Shown piece by piece: positions 1-9,639 of a stretch of 64,000 nucleotides of DNA (position 1 is the stretch's first letter; the number at the start of each line of letters is the position of its first letter). The position numbers and the translations under genes are program-made. A model generated the notes under the pieces. It searched no databases. It worked only from the letters and a program-made list of their open reading frames with translations, and was not told where the DNA came from. The DNA is from Paraphysomonas bandaiensis (Eukaryota; Chrysophyceae). The stretch lies in assembly GCA_965644295.1 (NCBI GenBank), contig CBFFRP010000026.1, positions 1 to 64,000 of the forward strand. The letters are read 5' to 3'.

Positions 1-646
1 GGTAGTGTCACGCAGCAGTATACACTGCGTGTATTTGTATATAGAATACTGTGCTGTATATAGTGTGTATATATCGTATATATCTGGAGCAGTATATGGT
101 ATATATATGATATGCATAAGCATATAGAGGTTGTCATATACAGGGTATATTCACTGTATTTGGGACTTACCTTTTTCAGTTTACGACATTCGAGGTTTTT
201 AGTTTAGTAGCTGAGATACGTTTTTCAGTTTCTGATGGCGATTCACATTCGATTTGGACTGAAGTCCAGAACTTCGAAGTTTTAGTACAAAATACGTGAT
301 TTCGTAGATAGTCGAAGTTTTCGTATGTGAATATTGGTTTTAGTACGTGAATATTGTTTTTCGAGTGTGAAGTGTTGATCGTAGTGTAGTGTTGATCTAC
401 GTTGAACGAGATGGGTGTTTGCTCATTCTTGTCACTGACTTTATAATTTACTTTTCTTAAAGAGCACCTACGGTTTGTTAGTGTTTCTGGCAGTGCGCCC
501 GTCGTTGCGCCCTGGACAGTATCGCAGCCCGCTGGCGGATACTATTTTGGTGGGTTGTAGAGTCTAGACAAGAGATCATCTTTTCTTGGTCCATTCAGAG
601 TTGAGTCACGGTTTGTGAGTCATCTGCGGGCACAGAAAAGTTACAG
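1..646 (+). repeat. 5' long terminal repeat
   Basis: The sequence matches 5953-6598 at a constant offset of 5952 with no mismatch or gap seen by eye. The likely true LTR limits are TGTCAC at position 6 and TTACA at 645, the usual TG...CA form. The first 160 bases are rich in TATA and GTATAT steps. The five bases before TGTCAC are identical to those before the 3' LTR, which is unexpected for a host flank and suggests the window starts at an assembly edge inside the repeat. Confidence 0.93.
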
Positions 647-742
647 TAATATTACTTAGCTTAGCTTAGCAGTATATTTGTACCAAGTTAATATATATTG
701 AGCCCAAGAGATAAGTGTGTTTAGTTTTCGTGTGATTGAGCC

Positions 743-1804
743 ATGGAGCCTCAAGGCTTCCAAGACATGGTCAACATGTTCAGTCAACAATTTCAGCAAC
801 TAAGAGACGAGCTTCGGGATGAGATTCAACAGCAAAATCAGCAGCTTCGGGACGATATTCAGCAGCAGTTGCAGGAGCAAAATCAGCAGCTTCGGGAGGA
901 CATGCATCAGCTTAACCAGCAACAGCTAAGGCAGGAGGAGAATTTCAATGAGTTTCGAGTGGAAATTACTCAACGTCTTACAGCAGTCGAAGAGATAAGA
1001 TCTCGGAGGACTTCACCAGTAGCTTCAGTTGTTTCCAAAGAAAAAGTTTCACCTCTTCCTGTAAAGGAAATTTCCCAAATTCCATTTGATGATTCAAAAG
1101 TCAAGGAAGTTGTTTGCGTTGTGAATCAGCCTTCGGATGTTCATATTGAGAGTATCAATTCTGCCAAGGTGGAGCCTTTGTTAATGCAAGATATTGTTGT
1201 CTCTGATATTATGGAATTACCTGCTGAGGTGGAGAATAGTTTTTCAGTGTTTCCTGATTCTTATGATAAGGATTCAAATTCCCCTCAGAACGTGGACTCA
1301 GTCGTGGAATGCCCTGTTATGTGTGTCAAGGAACAGTGCATTAGCCCCGTGCATGTTGAGTCAGATGTTGTGATACTTGTTGAGGAGATGATAAGCAATG
1401 TTGTCTCAAAGATTGATCAGGAGCAGCAGATCGATGGACCTGTTGTGCAATTCAATGGTTGTTCTTCTGTACCGGTTGTTTCAGTGAATCAGCTTTCACA
1501 TGAGGAACCTACTGTCAAGGACGATATTGGCTGTGATTCATCTGTTGTCTCAATCGTTCAATTAGCAATGTCAAATGCCATGGTTGCTAGTGGTACATTG
1601 ATTCCATTAAGTTATTGTGCAGTGCTAGGACAGATTATGGAAGAGCATGTTGTGTTGTCATTGAGTCAGCTTGAAGTGGTCAGTTTTATTTACTGTAAGA
1701 TGATGGTTGAGAAACTAAGCGTGTGTTTTAAAGAACTTGTGTTGTGCGATGAGCATGGTCCTGGACCGCCTATTGCCAAATCGGTGTGTCTTTTTCAATT
1801 CTAA
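743..1804 (+). CDS. gag-like coiled-coil protein of the LTR element
   Basis: This is the first ORF after the 5' LTR, 353 residues, in the gag position. Residues about 10-75 form a repetitive Gln/Leu/Arg/Glu-rich segment with repeated QQLRDD and QNQQLRE blocks, a strong coiled-coil candidate for self-assembly. The rest is Val/Ser-rich with no CCHC zinc knuckle and no DTG/DSG protease motif. The second half may be a decayed or fast-evolving capsid region. The gag assignment rests on position and coiled coil, not on a recognised capsid domain. Confidence 0.6.
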   Translation: MEPQGFQDMVNMFSQQFQQLRDELRDEIQQQNQQLRDDIQQQLQEQNQQLREDMHQLNQQQLRQEENFNEFRVEITQRLTAVEEIRSRRTSPVASVVSKEKVSPLPVKEISQIPFDDSKVKEVVCVVNQPSDVHIESINSAKVEPLLMQDIVVSDIMELPAEVENSFSVFPDSYDKDSNSPQNVDSVVECPVMCVKEQCISPVHVESDVVILVEEMISNVVSKIDQEQQIDGPVVQFNGCSSVPVVSVNQLSHEEPTVKDDIGCDSSVVSIVQLAMSNAMVASGTLIPLSYCAVLGQIMEEHVVLSLSQLEVVSFIYCKMMVEKLSVCFKELVLCDEHGPGPPIAKSVCLFQF

Positions 1805-3722
1805 GTTCAACCTGTTGGAATAATGAAATGTGGTTGTACCAGATGTTGATGTTGTATTACTAATGGAGTTACATTATCATCAGTGTGCCTATTCATTTCA
1901 TTTCGGTTTGGATGTGAGATAGTATTGTATTGTAACGAATGTCTTCATGAGTTTCTTTCTCAGAGGATTCGTTGTGCAATGCTTGCGATGGAGAGATTGT
2001 ATTGTATTGTAAATATTTTGTCCGATATTTTGTCAGTTCAAATTCAGTTTGTTGTGATGAGTGTCTACACCAGAGTCAATTCGAACATATGTTGTCAGTG
2101 AATACTATGTTCTTAGAATCAAGTGTGTGTTGAGCAGAGAAGCTAGTCAACAGCAGTTTGTTGTGGAGTGTCTACATGGGGTGCAGTGTTCAAATCATTG
2201 AGTGATGTTTCATGGCGTCAATGTGAATGTGTTCGATGTGGATGCGAGAGTCAGTTGTGAATTTGTATCATATTTTATGTTCATATATATTAAGATATTG
2301 TAGAAGCAAGGCCGGTGGAGTTTTCTTTGTATTCCTGGAATGGAGAGTTCAATGAGCCTGTGTTTCAAATTGTACAGATTCGACATACGTGATATCATTT
2401 TACCTATACTATATACCGATGATACTTATATATAATACTATATATTGTATAATCGAGAGTGAGCTATTCAATATTAGCGATTGTTTCTTTTCTGGTTCAG
2501 TTTGATTTATTTGTTGTTCAATAATTTCGATGAGATATATATGATTAATGTTTTCGATTTGAGAGTCCATTACTATTGAGTTGTTCAATTGTTTGAAGTT
2601 CAGATTTGTTTTGAGAGTTGAAGTTTGTGTTTTGCAAAGTGAGGTGTCAAAGTACTAAAGTTGTATTGAGTTAGACTGAGAGTTAAGAGCGAAAATTCTG
2701 TCAGTGAGTTCAATAGTATGTTGGCCAATGATGTAACTGTCATACTGTTTAATTTCATTTCAATGATGGTTGCAAGAGGAGTTTCTGAAGTTTGTTGAAA
2801 ATGTTTCAAACGTGTTACAGATTAAATGGGAGTCATCTTGTCAAATTACGTGAATCTTCTCGTGACATTATCGTTTATAAGTTTTCCAAGCTGGATACAT
2901 TGTTCGATGATATACATAGTTCATTTTGTGGACAGTGTTGTTGCACATGTGTTTTGTATTGTGCTGCAATTGTATTGAAAGAGTTTGAATGTCTATTGCC
3001 AATTGCAATTTTGAATCAAGTGAGAGCAGATTCTTCTGTGAGGGAGTGTTTTTGATATTCATTGTTCTTCATCAGGAGTTATCTCCGATTACATTGCTTG
3101 TCAGTATGGTGGTGATATTGTGAGGTTCAGAATGTGATGCGAGTGAAAGTGATGTTTTCTTCAAAAGACAAGAGAGATGTTGTTAGTTTTTTCAACGGTT
3201 CTTTGCATTTAAACTTGAAGTGTTGAGTACAAGAAGGTTACTGAGAATATTTTGTTCGGTGGTATCTAAACTTCCAGAGTGCTATTGTGATGGTATTTGA
3301 AATGTACCTACAATTTTGAATTCCTTGATTCAAAATAAGTTGTTTGAGTTTGATGATATTATATTATATTCTTGGAATGTAAAATTCTTTCGAGGTTGTC
3401 ACTTCTCAAACAGTTCAGGGTAATGAGTGAGATCCTGTGTCAGCGATGTGATAGAAAGTCTGTTGTTCGAACTCTAATGTCAGAGAACTATCAGATGCTA
3501 TGTACTCCTGAGTTGAAAATTGATTCTATGAGTGTATCAAAACTGGTTGTTATACATTGTTCTGAGTAACTATGTGGGAATCAATGAGTCAAAGTTCAAC
3601 ATGGAAGTTCTGCAGTTAACTTGATGTTTTTTTATAATTTCCAGGTTTCCTTTTCCATGTAAGTGTTCTACAGATTTCCAGTCGACAAAAAAGGCTATCT
3701 ATGATGTGGGTATTGAGCCTGT
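1805..3722 (+). pseudogene. Degraded protease/reverse transcriptase region of the LTR element
   Basis: No long ORF exists here, although protease and RT should lie between gag and RNase H. RT traces are readable. At about 3349-3372 the frame gives FDDIILYS, the equivalent of the YxDD active-site box. The bases just upstream read like the block before it (an ILNSLI-type segment), and about 3385-3440 in another frame resembles the thumb (LLKQFRVMSE). Stops and frame changes separate these pieces. Just before 3768 the start of RNase H lies in a different frame from the downstream ORF. No protease signature was found. Confidence 0.7.
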
Positions 3723-5900
3723 GTGTCAATATCTCAACAAGAGAATGTACTTGATTTCTTTCTATGGTTTCTAAAATTTTCAGATCTTGCTTTCAAATGG
3801 TCAACTATAGACAAGGAATGTTTTGGTATATTCTATTCTATCTTTAAGTTGTCGTACTACTTGAGAGGAAAACACTTTACGATTATGACGGATCAAGCAA
3901 ATCTAAAGTGGATGGAAATTTCAGTAGTTGACCGAATAGTTCGAATGAGAATGTTCATGCAAAACTTTGATATGGATTTGTTACATTTCAAAGGTAAACT
4001 AAATCGTTTCGCGGATTGGTTATCAAGAATGGGACAGGAGAGAGCAGCTTCTTGTGTCATGTTGTTAGATCTGTGTCTTCAAGATTCATGTTCAGATATT
4101 GAATTGTGTCTAGGAGTGGAGTATGAGAATTCTAGTCTGTTGTCGGAAGACCAACTTTTTATGTATGATGAGAGTGGTATGTTGTCAGCGGAGGCAGATG
4201 ATCTTGCTTGTGTTTCAGAATTCCCAGAGGAACTAGTCAAAGCCTTGGATGAGTTAGCTAGTCAGAATTTACAGCCAAAGTCTCTAAAAGAAGCTTTTGA
4301 TCTAGTACACAATGGTAGAATGGGTCATCACGGAGCTAAGAGAACATGGTTGAAACTTAGTAAGGTATTTCCGGGTCATACCTTGACAACAGAAATTATC
4401 CAAGATTTTATTGATCGATGTCCTATTTGTCAAAAGTTAGGTTATGATATGAGTACATCGTTGCAAGCACCGATAAGAGCATTAAATCTTGATAATTGCA
4501 GACATTTTGTGGGTTTCGATACATTGACTGTTACTCCGGTAGATGCTAATGGTTATTGTTGTATTCATGTGGTGAAACAATTACCATCTCGCCTAGTAGG
4601 AATATATCCAGCTCGTAATTACTCAGCAGAGGGAGTGGCACGTGCTTTGTTCAGTTACTTTGTCACATATGGAATTTCTGAAGTGATGGTATCGGATCCA
4701 GGTTCGAATATCACAGCTAGGGTTGTTCAGTTACTCCTGAAATGGTTTGGAGTCCGCTTTAGAATGTCGTTAGTGAATAGACATGAGTCCAACATGGTGG
4801 AACGAAGTAATCGGGAATTATTGCGTTTTCTTAGTGCATTGGTTCATGACGAAAGATTAGAAAATTGGAGTGACCCAGAATGCTATTTGTTGATACAATT
4901 CATTCTCAACGATGAAATTTCAAGTGAGACGGGTCTTTCACCTTTTGAGTTTACGTTTGGAACAATGGATTCAAAGTATTTTCATATCCCTGACAGTTCT
5001 TCAGATGAATTTGCTTCTTCGACTTATATTTCCAATTTCAATGATAACCTTAAAGCTATCAGGAAAATTGCGTGTGAAGTTCAGAAGAAAATTCAGAATA
5101 AACGTATGTCCAAAACCCCAGCAGAGAAAATGACTCAATATCAACCAGGCCAGCTTGTTTTGTTTAAACTGGATGTAACGAAACATAAGCCGTCCAAATT
5201 ATATCCTCGATTCAAAGGACCGTATGAAGTAGTATCCACGTACAAGGCCGATGTTATTTGTACTCATTTTGTAATGCGGTTTGATGTAACGTTACATATG
5301 TCCTGGTTGAAGCCATTCTTTGGTAGCAAGGAGGAGGCTTTTCGCATAGCAATGATTGACTATAGGCAATTTTCTCTTGACAAAGTGGTGGCTTATAGAG
5401 GGGACCCCGAAAAAAGAACTACTATGGATTTCAGAGTTCTCTTCTCCGATCAATCGTTGTTGTGGATGCCATACTCTACTGATCTTGCGACAAGTGAAGC
5501 TTTTCATGAATATATTTTCAGTGTCCCTGAATTGTTTCCCTTACGTTTTTCTGCAAAGGAAGCAGTGCAACAGAAGACTAAACTCAAGAAGTGTGTTATA
5601 TCCACTGTCATACCTGGAGACGCTGTCTTTGTTAATCTTCGAGCGTGGGGTGCAGACTTCTATGACGCTTTAGAATTACCTAATGCATATGATACTCTTT
5701 ATGTAGTTCAATGTGTCTATAAGCGTTGGGCGGGCCGCAAAAGGATCACTATTGATGTGTATTGTTCTCTCTTTAACTCTACTTTTGAATGGTCAGCCTA
5801 TGATGTCCAGAACTATGGAACTACACGAGATTTTAACCCTGACACCATGGTTCTGGTAGACTCCGCCTTCTGTGCCAGATTTCCCAATATCCTCTCTTAA
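3723..5900 (+). CDS. RNase H-integrase polyprotein of the LTR element
   Basis: The ORF encodes 725 residues. Residues about 20-105 are gypsy RNase H (KWSTIDKECFGIFY, then MTDQANLKWM and FADWLSR). An integrase zinc finger follows (H and H in HNGRMGHHG, then CPICQ). The DDE core has D in VGFDTL, D in SDPGSN and E in HESNMVERSN, so all three catalytic acids are present. The C-terminal 250 residues after the core hold a GPYEV-type chromatin/DNA-binding segment and an unassigned extension. The annotated ATG is not the true pol start, because RNase H begins upstream in another frame. Integrase looks functional although RT upstream is broken. Confidence 0.88.
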   Translation: MSISQQENVLDFFLWFLKFSDLAFKWSTIDKECFGIFYSIFKLSYYLRGKHFTIMTDQANLKWMEISVVDRIVRMRMFMQNFDMDLLHFKGKLNRFADWLSRMGQERAASCVMLLDLCLQDSCSDIELCLGVEYENSSLLSEDQLFMYDESGMLSAEADDLACVSEFPEELVKALDELASQNLQPKSLKEAFDLVHNGRMGHHGAKRTWLKLSKVFPGHTLTTEIIQDFIDRCPICQKLGYDMSTSLQAPIRALNLDNCRHFVGFDTLTVTPVDANGYCCIHVVKQLPSRLVGIYPARNYSAEGVARALFSYFVTYGISEVMVSDPGSNITARVVQLLLKWFGVRFRMSLVNRHESNMVERSNRELLRFLSALVHDERLENWSDPECYLLIQFILNDEISSETGLSPFEFTFGTMDSKYFHIPDSSSDEFASSTYISNFNDNLKAIRKIACEVQKKIQNKRMSKTPAEKMTQYQPGQLVLFKLDVTKHKPSKLYPRFKGPYEVVSTYKADVICTHFVMRFDVTLHMSWLKPFFGSKEEAFRIAMIDYRQFSLDKVVAYRGDPEKRTTMDFRVLFSDQSLLWMPYSTDLATSEAFHEYIFSVPELFPLRFSAKEAVQQKTKLKKCVISTVIPGDAVFVNLRAWGADFYDALELPNAYDTLYVVQCVYKRWAGRKRITIDVYCSLFNSTFEWSAYDVQNYGTTRDFNPDTMVLVDSAFCARFPNILS

Positions 5901-5937
5901 TTTTGAATTTTCCTAATTTCCGGAATCTCTTATCCGT

Positions 5938-5957
5938 TGGAAGGAAAAAGAGGGTAG
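5938..5957 (+). other. Polypurine tract before the 3' LTR
   Basis: A run of A and G (GGAAGGAAAAAGAGGG, then TAG) ends directly at the TGTCAC that opens the 3' LTR. This is the expected position of the plus-strand primer for reverse transcription in LTR elements. Confidence 0.75.
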
Positions 5958-6598
5958 TGTCACGCAGCAGTATACACTGCGTGTATTTGTATATAGAATA
6001 CTGTGCTGTATATAGTGTGTATATATCGTATATATCTGGAGCAGTATATGGTATATATATGATATGCATAAGCATATAGAGGTTGTCATATACAGGGTAT
6101 ATTCACTGTATTTGGGACTTACCTTTTTCAGTTTACGACATTCGAGGTTTTTAGTTTAGTAGCTGAGATACGTTTTTCAGTTTCTGATGGCGATTCACAT
6201 TCGATTTGGACTGAAGTCCAGAACTTCGAAGTTTTAGTACAAAATACGTGATTTCGTAGATAGTCGAAGTTTTCGTATGTGAATATTGGTTTTAGTACGT
6301 GAATATTGTTTTTCGAGTGTGAAGTGTTGATCGTAGTGTAGTGTTGATCTACGTTGAACGAGATGGGTGTTTGCTCATTCTTGTCACTGACTTTATAATT
6401 TACTTTTCTTAAAGAGCACCTACGGTTTGTTAGTGTTTCTGGCAGTGCGCCCGTCGTTGCGCCCTGGACAGTATCGCAGCCCGCTGGCGGATACTATTTT
6501 GGTGGGTTGTAGAGTCTAGACAAGAGATCATCTTTTCTTGGTCCATTCAGAGTTGAGTCACGGTTTGTGAGTCATCTGCGGGCACAGAAAAGTTACAG
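5953..6598 (+). repeat. 3' long terminal repeat
   Basis: A copy of 1-646, without visible differences. It ends at TTACAG; the next bases (ACGCCTT) differ from those after the 5' copy (TAATATT), which defines the edge. LTR identity normally means recent insertion, in conflict with the decayed RT inside the element. Confidence 0.93.
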
Positions 6599-6954
6599 AC
6601 GCCTTAAAAAATATTTTCATACCTACTACATATATGCTAGTCTGTAGCCTATTGGATTTAGTTAAATCCCATATATTTGGTGTTTGAAATTTTGTTCTGA
6701 CTATATATGTTACTGATGCACACTATAGTAACCCCCAGTAAATTTAGAAGGCAATTCATTTCATTGTTATTAACTTGATTATTAACTAATTAACAGTTGT
6801 GTCATCATCATTATTTCCAATATTTTCAACATATTTTCATCATTAATACTTGCATTTATATACATATATATATATACATCATCATGTATGTCTATTCTTG
6901 TAGTATAGACACCATCATCATAAAATTAAACAAAAGGTGGAGTAATCTCTCAGC
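6599..6954. other. AT-rich flank, no gene seen
   Basis: The stretch after the LTR is AT-rich, with a short (AT)n run near 6861-6876. No coding signal or recognisable repeat family was seen. Confidence 0.5.
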
Positions 6955-6984
6955 ATCACCACAAGAGGGGAATTACCTGTGGTC

Positions 6985-7280
6985 ATTATCAGCAGGAACA
7001 ATATCACTCGTGGCATCCGACGATACAACTGGAGCAATACAAGTGGAAATAACTCCAGATGCTTCAGAAGTAGATGCAGCATCAGTACAACTACTAGCAG
7101 GCACAATATATCACTCGTGGCATCCAACGATACAACTGGGGCAATACAAGTGGAAATAACTCCAGATGTTTTAGAAGTAGATGCAGCATCAGTACAACTA
7201 CTAGCAGCAACAATATCACTCGTGGCATCCGACGATACAACTGGGGCAATACCAGTGGAAATAGCAGGAACGGTCTTACA
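6985..7280. repeat. 105-bp in-frame tandem repeat, about 2.6 copies
   Basis: The phrase ATATCACTCGTGGCATCC starts at 7001, 7108 and 7213. The true period is 105 bp (35 codons); the first step is 107 because of a two-base insertion near 7106. On the plus strand a unit reads with blocks such as TISLVASDDTTGAI and QVEITPDASEVDAA. On the minus strand it reads as a Ser/Thr-rich segment. The period divisible by three suggests a former coding repeat, and the insertion breaks the plus-strand frame. It may be the tail of the degraded minus-strand protein at 7530-8250. Confidence 0.7.
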
Positions 7281-7529
7281 ATGTGTTCGCTTTGAGGGAA
7301 CTGTTGTTGCGAGGACTGGTTTTCCCTAACCCTAATCGAATAGTTTGCGTTTTCCATTTATGATATTCTCCTGTCTCAAATCACCGGTGTCTATCCATGC
7401 TGATGGAACCACTTGCACAGTCTCCCACACAGGTCGCCTTGATTTCTTGGAGACAGGAGGCTTCACAATATTATTATTTTATAATAGTGTAAAACTACTT
7501 CATAAAAAAGTTTTGAAGGAATTGTAGTT

Positions 7530-8250
7530 TCAAGGTATCTTGATGCGCACGCTCAAGTCGAGTTGCCTGGTCTTGGACCACTTATAACTGCTATCATCAT
7601 GCCTGTTGTTGTTTAACTGTAACGCAGTAGCAGACGGCGTATATGCATTGCTTTCAGAGGACGACGTTGTCCCGTGAGATACAGGATTCATTATGCCAAT
7701 ATGAGGTGCATTAGACATATTGCAGGCATGTTCCGAGGCATGGTGGGTTCTACATGATGGGACATTGTAGAGACATTTTGAGATGCAGGTGATATATATA
7801 TGAGGCATATCAGTAAATATTTTGCTATCAACAACGTCCTTGGCAGCAACATCATGACTAGCACAGCAGGCCACAGCAAGCTGCTGCTGTTGCATGGCAG
7901 CTATCTACTCTCTGTGCTCTTGCTCCTTCTTTCGCAGCGGCAACTCCAATGCCTCCAACGTAGAATTTGCCTTATCGGCTGTGATGTCAATGGCATGATT
8001 CTGATATGACAAAAGTTATTAGTATTTCCAAGCTATATATATCAGGCGTATTCATGCCGCTGTGTTCTTGGACATTCCAGCTGCTCCTTTTGCTTGTTGA
8101 TTCCCTTAACTTCCTGCTTTTTCTCTTGGCACTCCCATTCGTGGTACCTCGTTTCCCTCTACAGGGGTTATGCGTTTCTTTGGTGTGGGAAAGACATCAC
8201 CGTGTGTGGAATATTGGTAGAGTATGCAATGTGGTTGTGTATATATAGTG
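7530..8250 (-). pseudogene. Degraded coiled-coil protein, probably transposon-derived
   Basis: Reading the minus strand in changing frames gives protein-like blocks: KKRITPVEGNEVPR near 8160-8200, a Lys/Gln/Glu stretch with KQKEQLE near 8075-8110, and LEALELPLRKKEQEHRE followed by a stop and AAMQQQQLAV near 7880-7960. Then comes a Ser/Thr/Asn-rich ORF from 7895 to 7530. Basic, Gln-rich coiled coils of this kind occur in accessory proteins of DNA transposons. The frame breaks indicate a pseudogene. The family is not identified. Confidence 0.4.
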
Positions 8251-8485
8251 TACATACTATATAGCAACATATAATATATGTATATCCGATACATGTTTAG
8301 GTTATTATATAACCATTCTAATGCCTTTAAAATATTATAATCAAAATGCATTAAAAACGTATCAATGCAACACCTACTACACTAGTTTAAACTAAACGCT
8401 GTCTAATTTTAGTCAGCAGTATCATTTGCAATAGTTTCCCAGGTTTCGACCGTTTCACCAGGTTTTATACCCAGGTCGACTTTTA

Positions 8486-8640
8486 ACCTCCTTAAGGTGA
8501 ACAGCCCGGATGCTTAACTTCATTAGGTAGTCCACAATACCCCGGTCACCCTTGAGGTGGGCTCTGTCCCGGATGCCCTTAAGCTGGGCCCATTCCCGTA
8601 TGCCTGTTTATTCGTCAGGGCCTATATACACAAGTGACAC
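8486..8640 (+). repeat. Foldback repeat family, copy A (partial)
   Basis: The stretch holds the family's diagnostic phrases CCTTAAGGTGAA, CCCGGATGC, CTTGAGGTGGG and GGGCCCATTCCCG in order. It matches 16860-16962 and 52490-52620 with many differences. Only the middle of the element is present. Confidence 0.75.
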
Positions 8641-8929
8641 CGAACTATTGGATAGTCACCGAACTATTCGACATGTTGTTCCTAAAGAAAGACTTGTTTT
8701 ATTAAACTGGAACCATGCACATTTTCTCAGCTATGATTAGCAGATTATGAAGTACAGTATGATGTAAGCTGAATTATCGGCTTTAAGTGGCCGTTGCTAT
8801 ACGTTAGCACTTTGTGAGCAAAAATAGATTATTGACCCGTTCTGTTGCTCAGATTTATATAATATATAAATAAAATTCTTCAGTCAGCTCAAAAAATTAA
8901 GAAACGAAGAGTTGAAATATCTATGTAGA

Positions 8930-9164
8930 GGTGCACGAGTCATGTTTTATGTACTTCCAATACATGTGAACGCCTGTTCAGCGCAGCTAAACTTATTATA
9001 TCAGTCTTGCGCAAAAGTATGCATCCTACTACACTTAAAATACTGTTGTTTCGACAGTTGTGGCCGGATACTAGCATATTTCAATTAATTCTGTGAATGA
9101 TAATGGTGATGTTGACGTCACCGATGATGGCTCAGAGGATGAGGACGAGGTGGACTTGTATTAG
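8930..9164 (+). pseudogene. hAT transposase C-terminal dimerisation domain fragment
   Basis: In one frame from about 8938 the sequence reads TSNTCERLFSAAKLII, then VLRKSMHPTTLK and ILLFRQLW. This is the conserved hAT-family dimerisation motif (S..ERLFS.A, then R..L and a final LW). A frame change follows, then an acidic tail (DVDVTDDGSEDEDE) and the stop TAG at 9162-9164. No catalytic core or start is present upstream within 500 bases. I read it as the 3' remnant of a hAT DNA transposon. Confidence 0.8.
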
Positions 9165-9639
9165 CTATAAGCAGTAGTTGGTTTGGTCGTCATTGCTCTT
9201 AATGACTAATACTAAAAACAGAATCTACGGTTTTGTTTACTTACCGATTAGTCATACTAATATATATATTGCTTGTATTGTTGGGCCTGTTTAAAATCTC
9301 CATCAATAGTATTGTTGGAACGCTCTCTAACAATAGTATTGCAATATATTGTTTTCTAGTCCTATATATATATATATACGCTAATGAGTATTATTATGAA
9401 GGTATTATACCTCTAACCTCTCTCTAATGTTCACATATACAGCTGGATATGCACTGTTTCTTACTGGAAAATATATACGCAATAACTTTCGGCAGAGATA
9501 CAAAGAATATAAAAATCTTGAAATTTAGATCAGCTTTACATATTGTTCATCATAATAGTCTTGGATTCATAATCATATCAAATAAATAGGAAAGGCACGC
9601 AAACGACGACGAGCACAGACAGGTACTTCCAGTACTCTT
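9165..9639. other. AT-rich spacer
   Basis: AT-rich sequence with short TATA runs (for example 9363-9377). It contains the probable 3' UTR of the minus-strand SDR gene. No gene seen. Confidence 0.5.

Larger units (their letters stand above)
1..6598 (+). mobile_element. Ty3/gypsy-type LTR retrotransposon
   Basis: The element is bounded by two long direct repeats (1-646 and 5953-6598). Inside are a gag-like coiled-coil ORF, a degraded reverse transcriptase, and an ORF with RNase H and integrase. The order RT, RNase H, integrase is that of Ty3/gypsy (Metaviridae-type) elements. A purine-rich tract lies directly before the 3' LTR. No convincing tRNA-primer site (a TGG-type start) follows the 5' LTR; that stretch instead has a short repeated TTAGC motif. 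No target-site duplication can be shown because the window starts only five bases before the LTR. Confidence 0.93.

Noticed and set aside
1883-3055. Short ORFs between gag and integrase as extra retrotransposon genes
   Set aside because: They are fragments within a degraded pol region; none carries a complete domain.
9233-9427. Small hydrophobic ORF
   Set aside because: AT-rich composition alone gives TATA-encoded Tyr/Ile residues; no start context or similarity.
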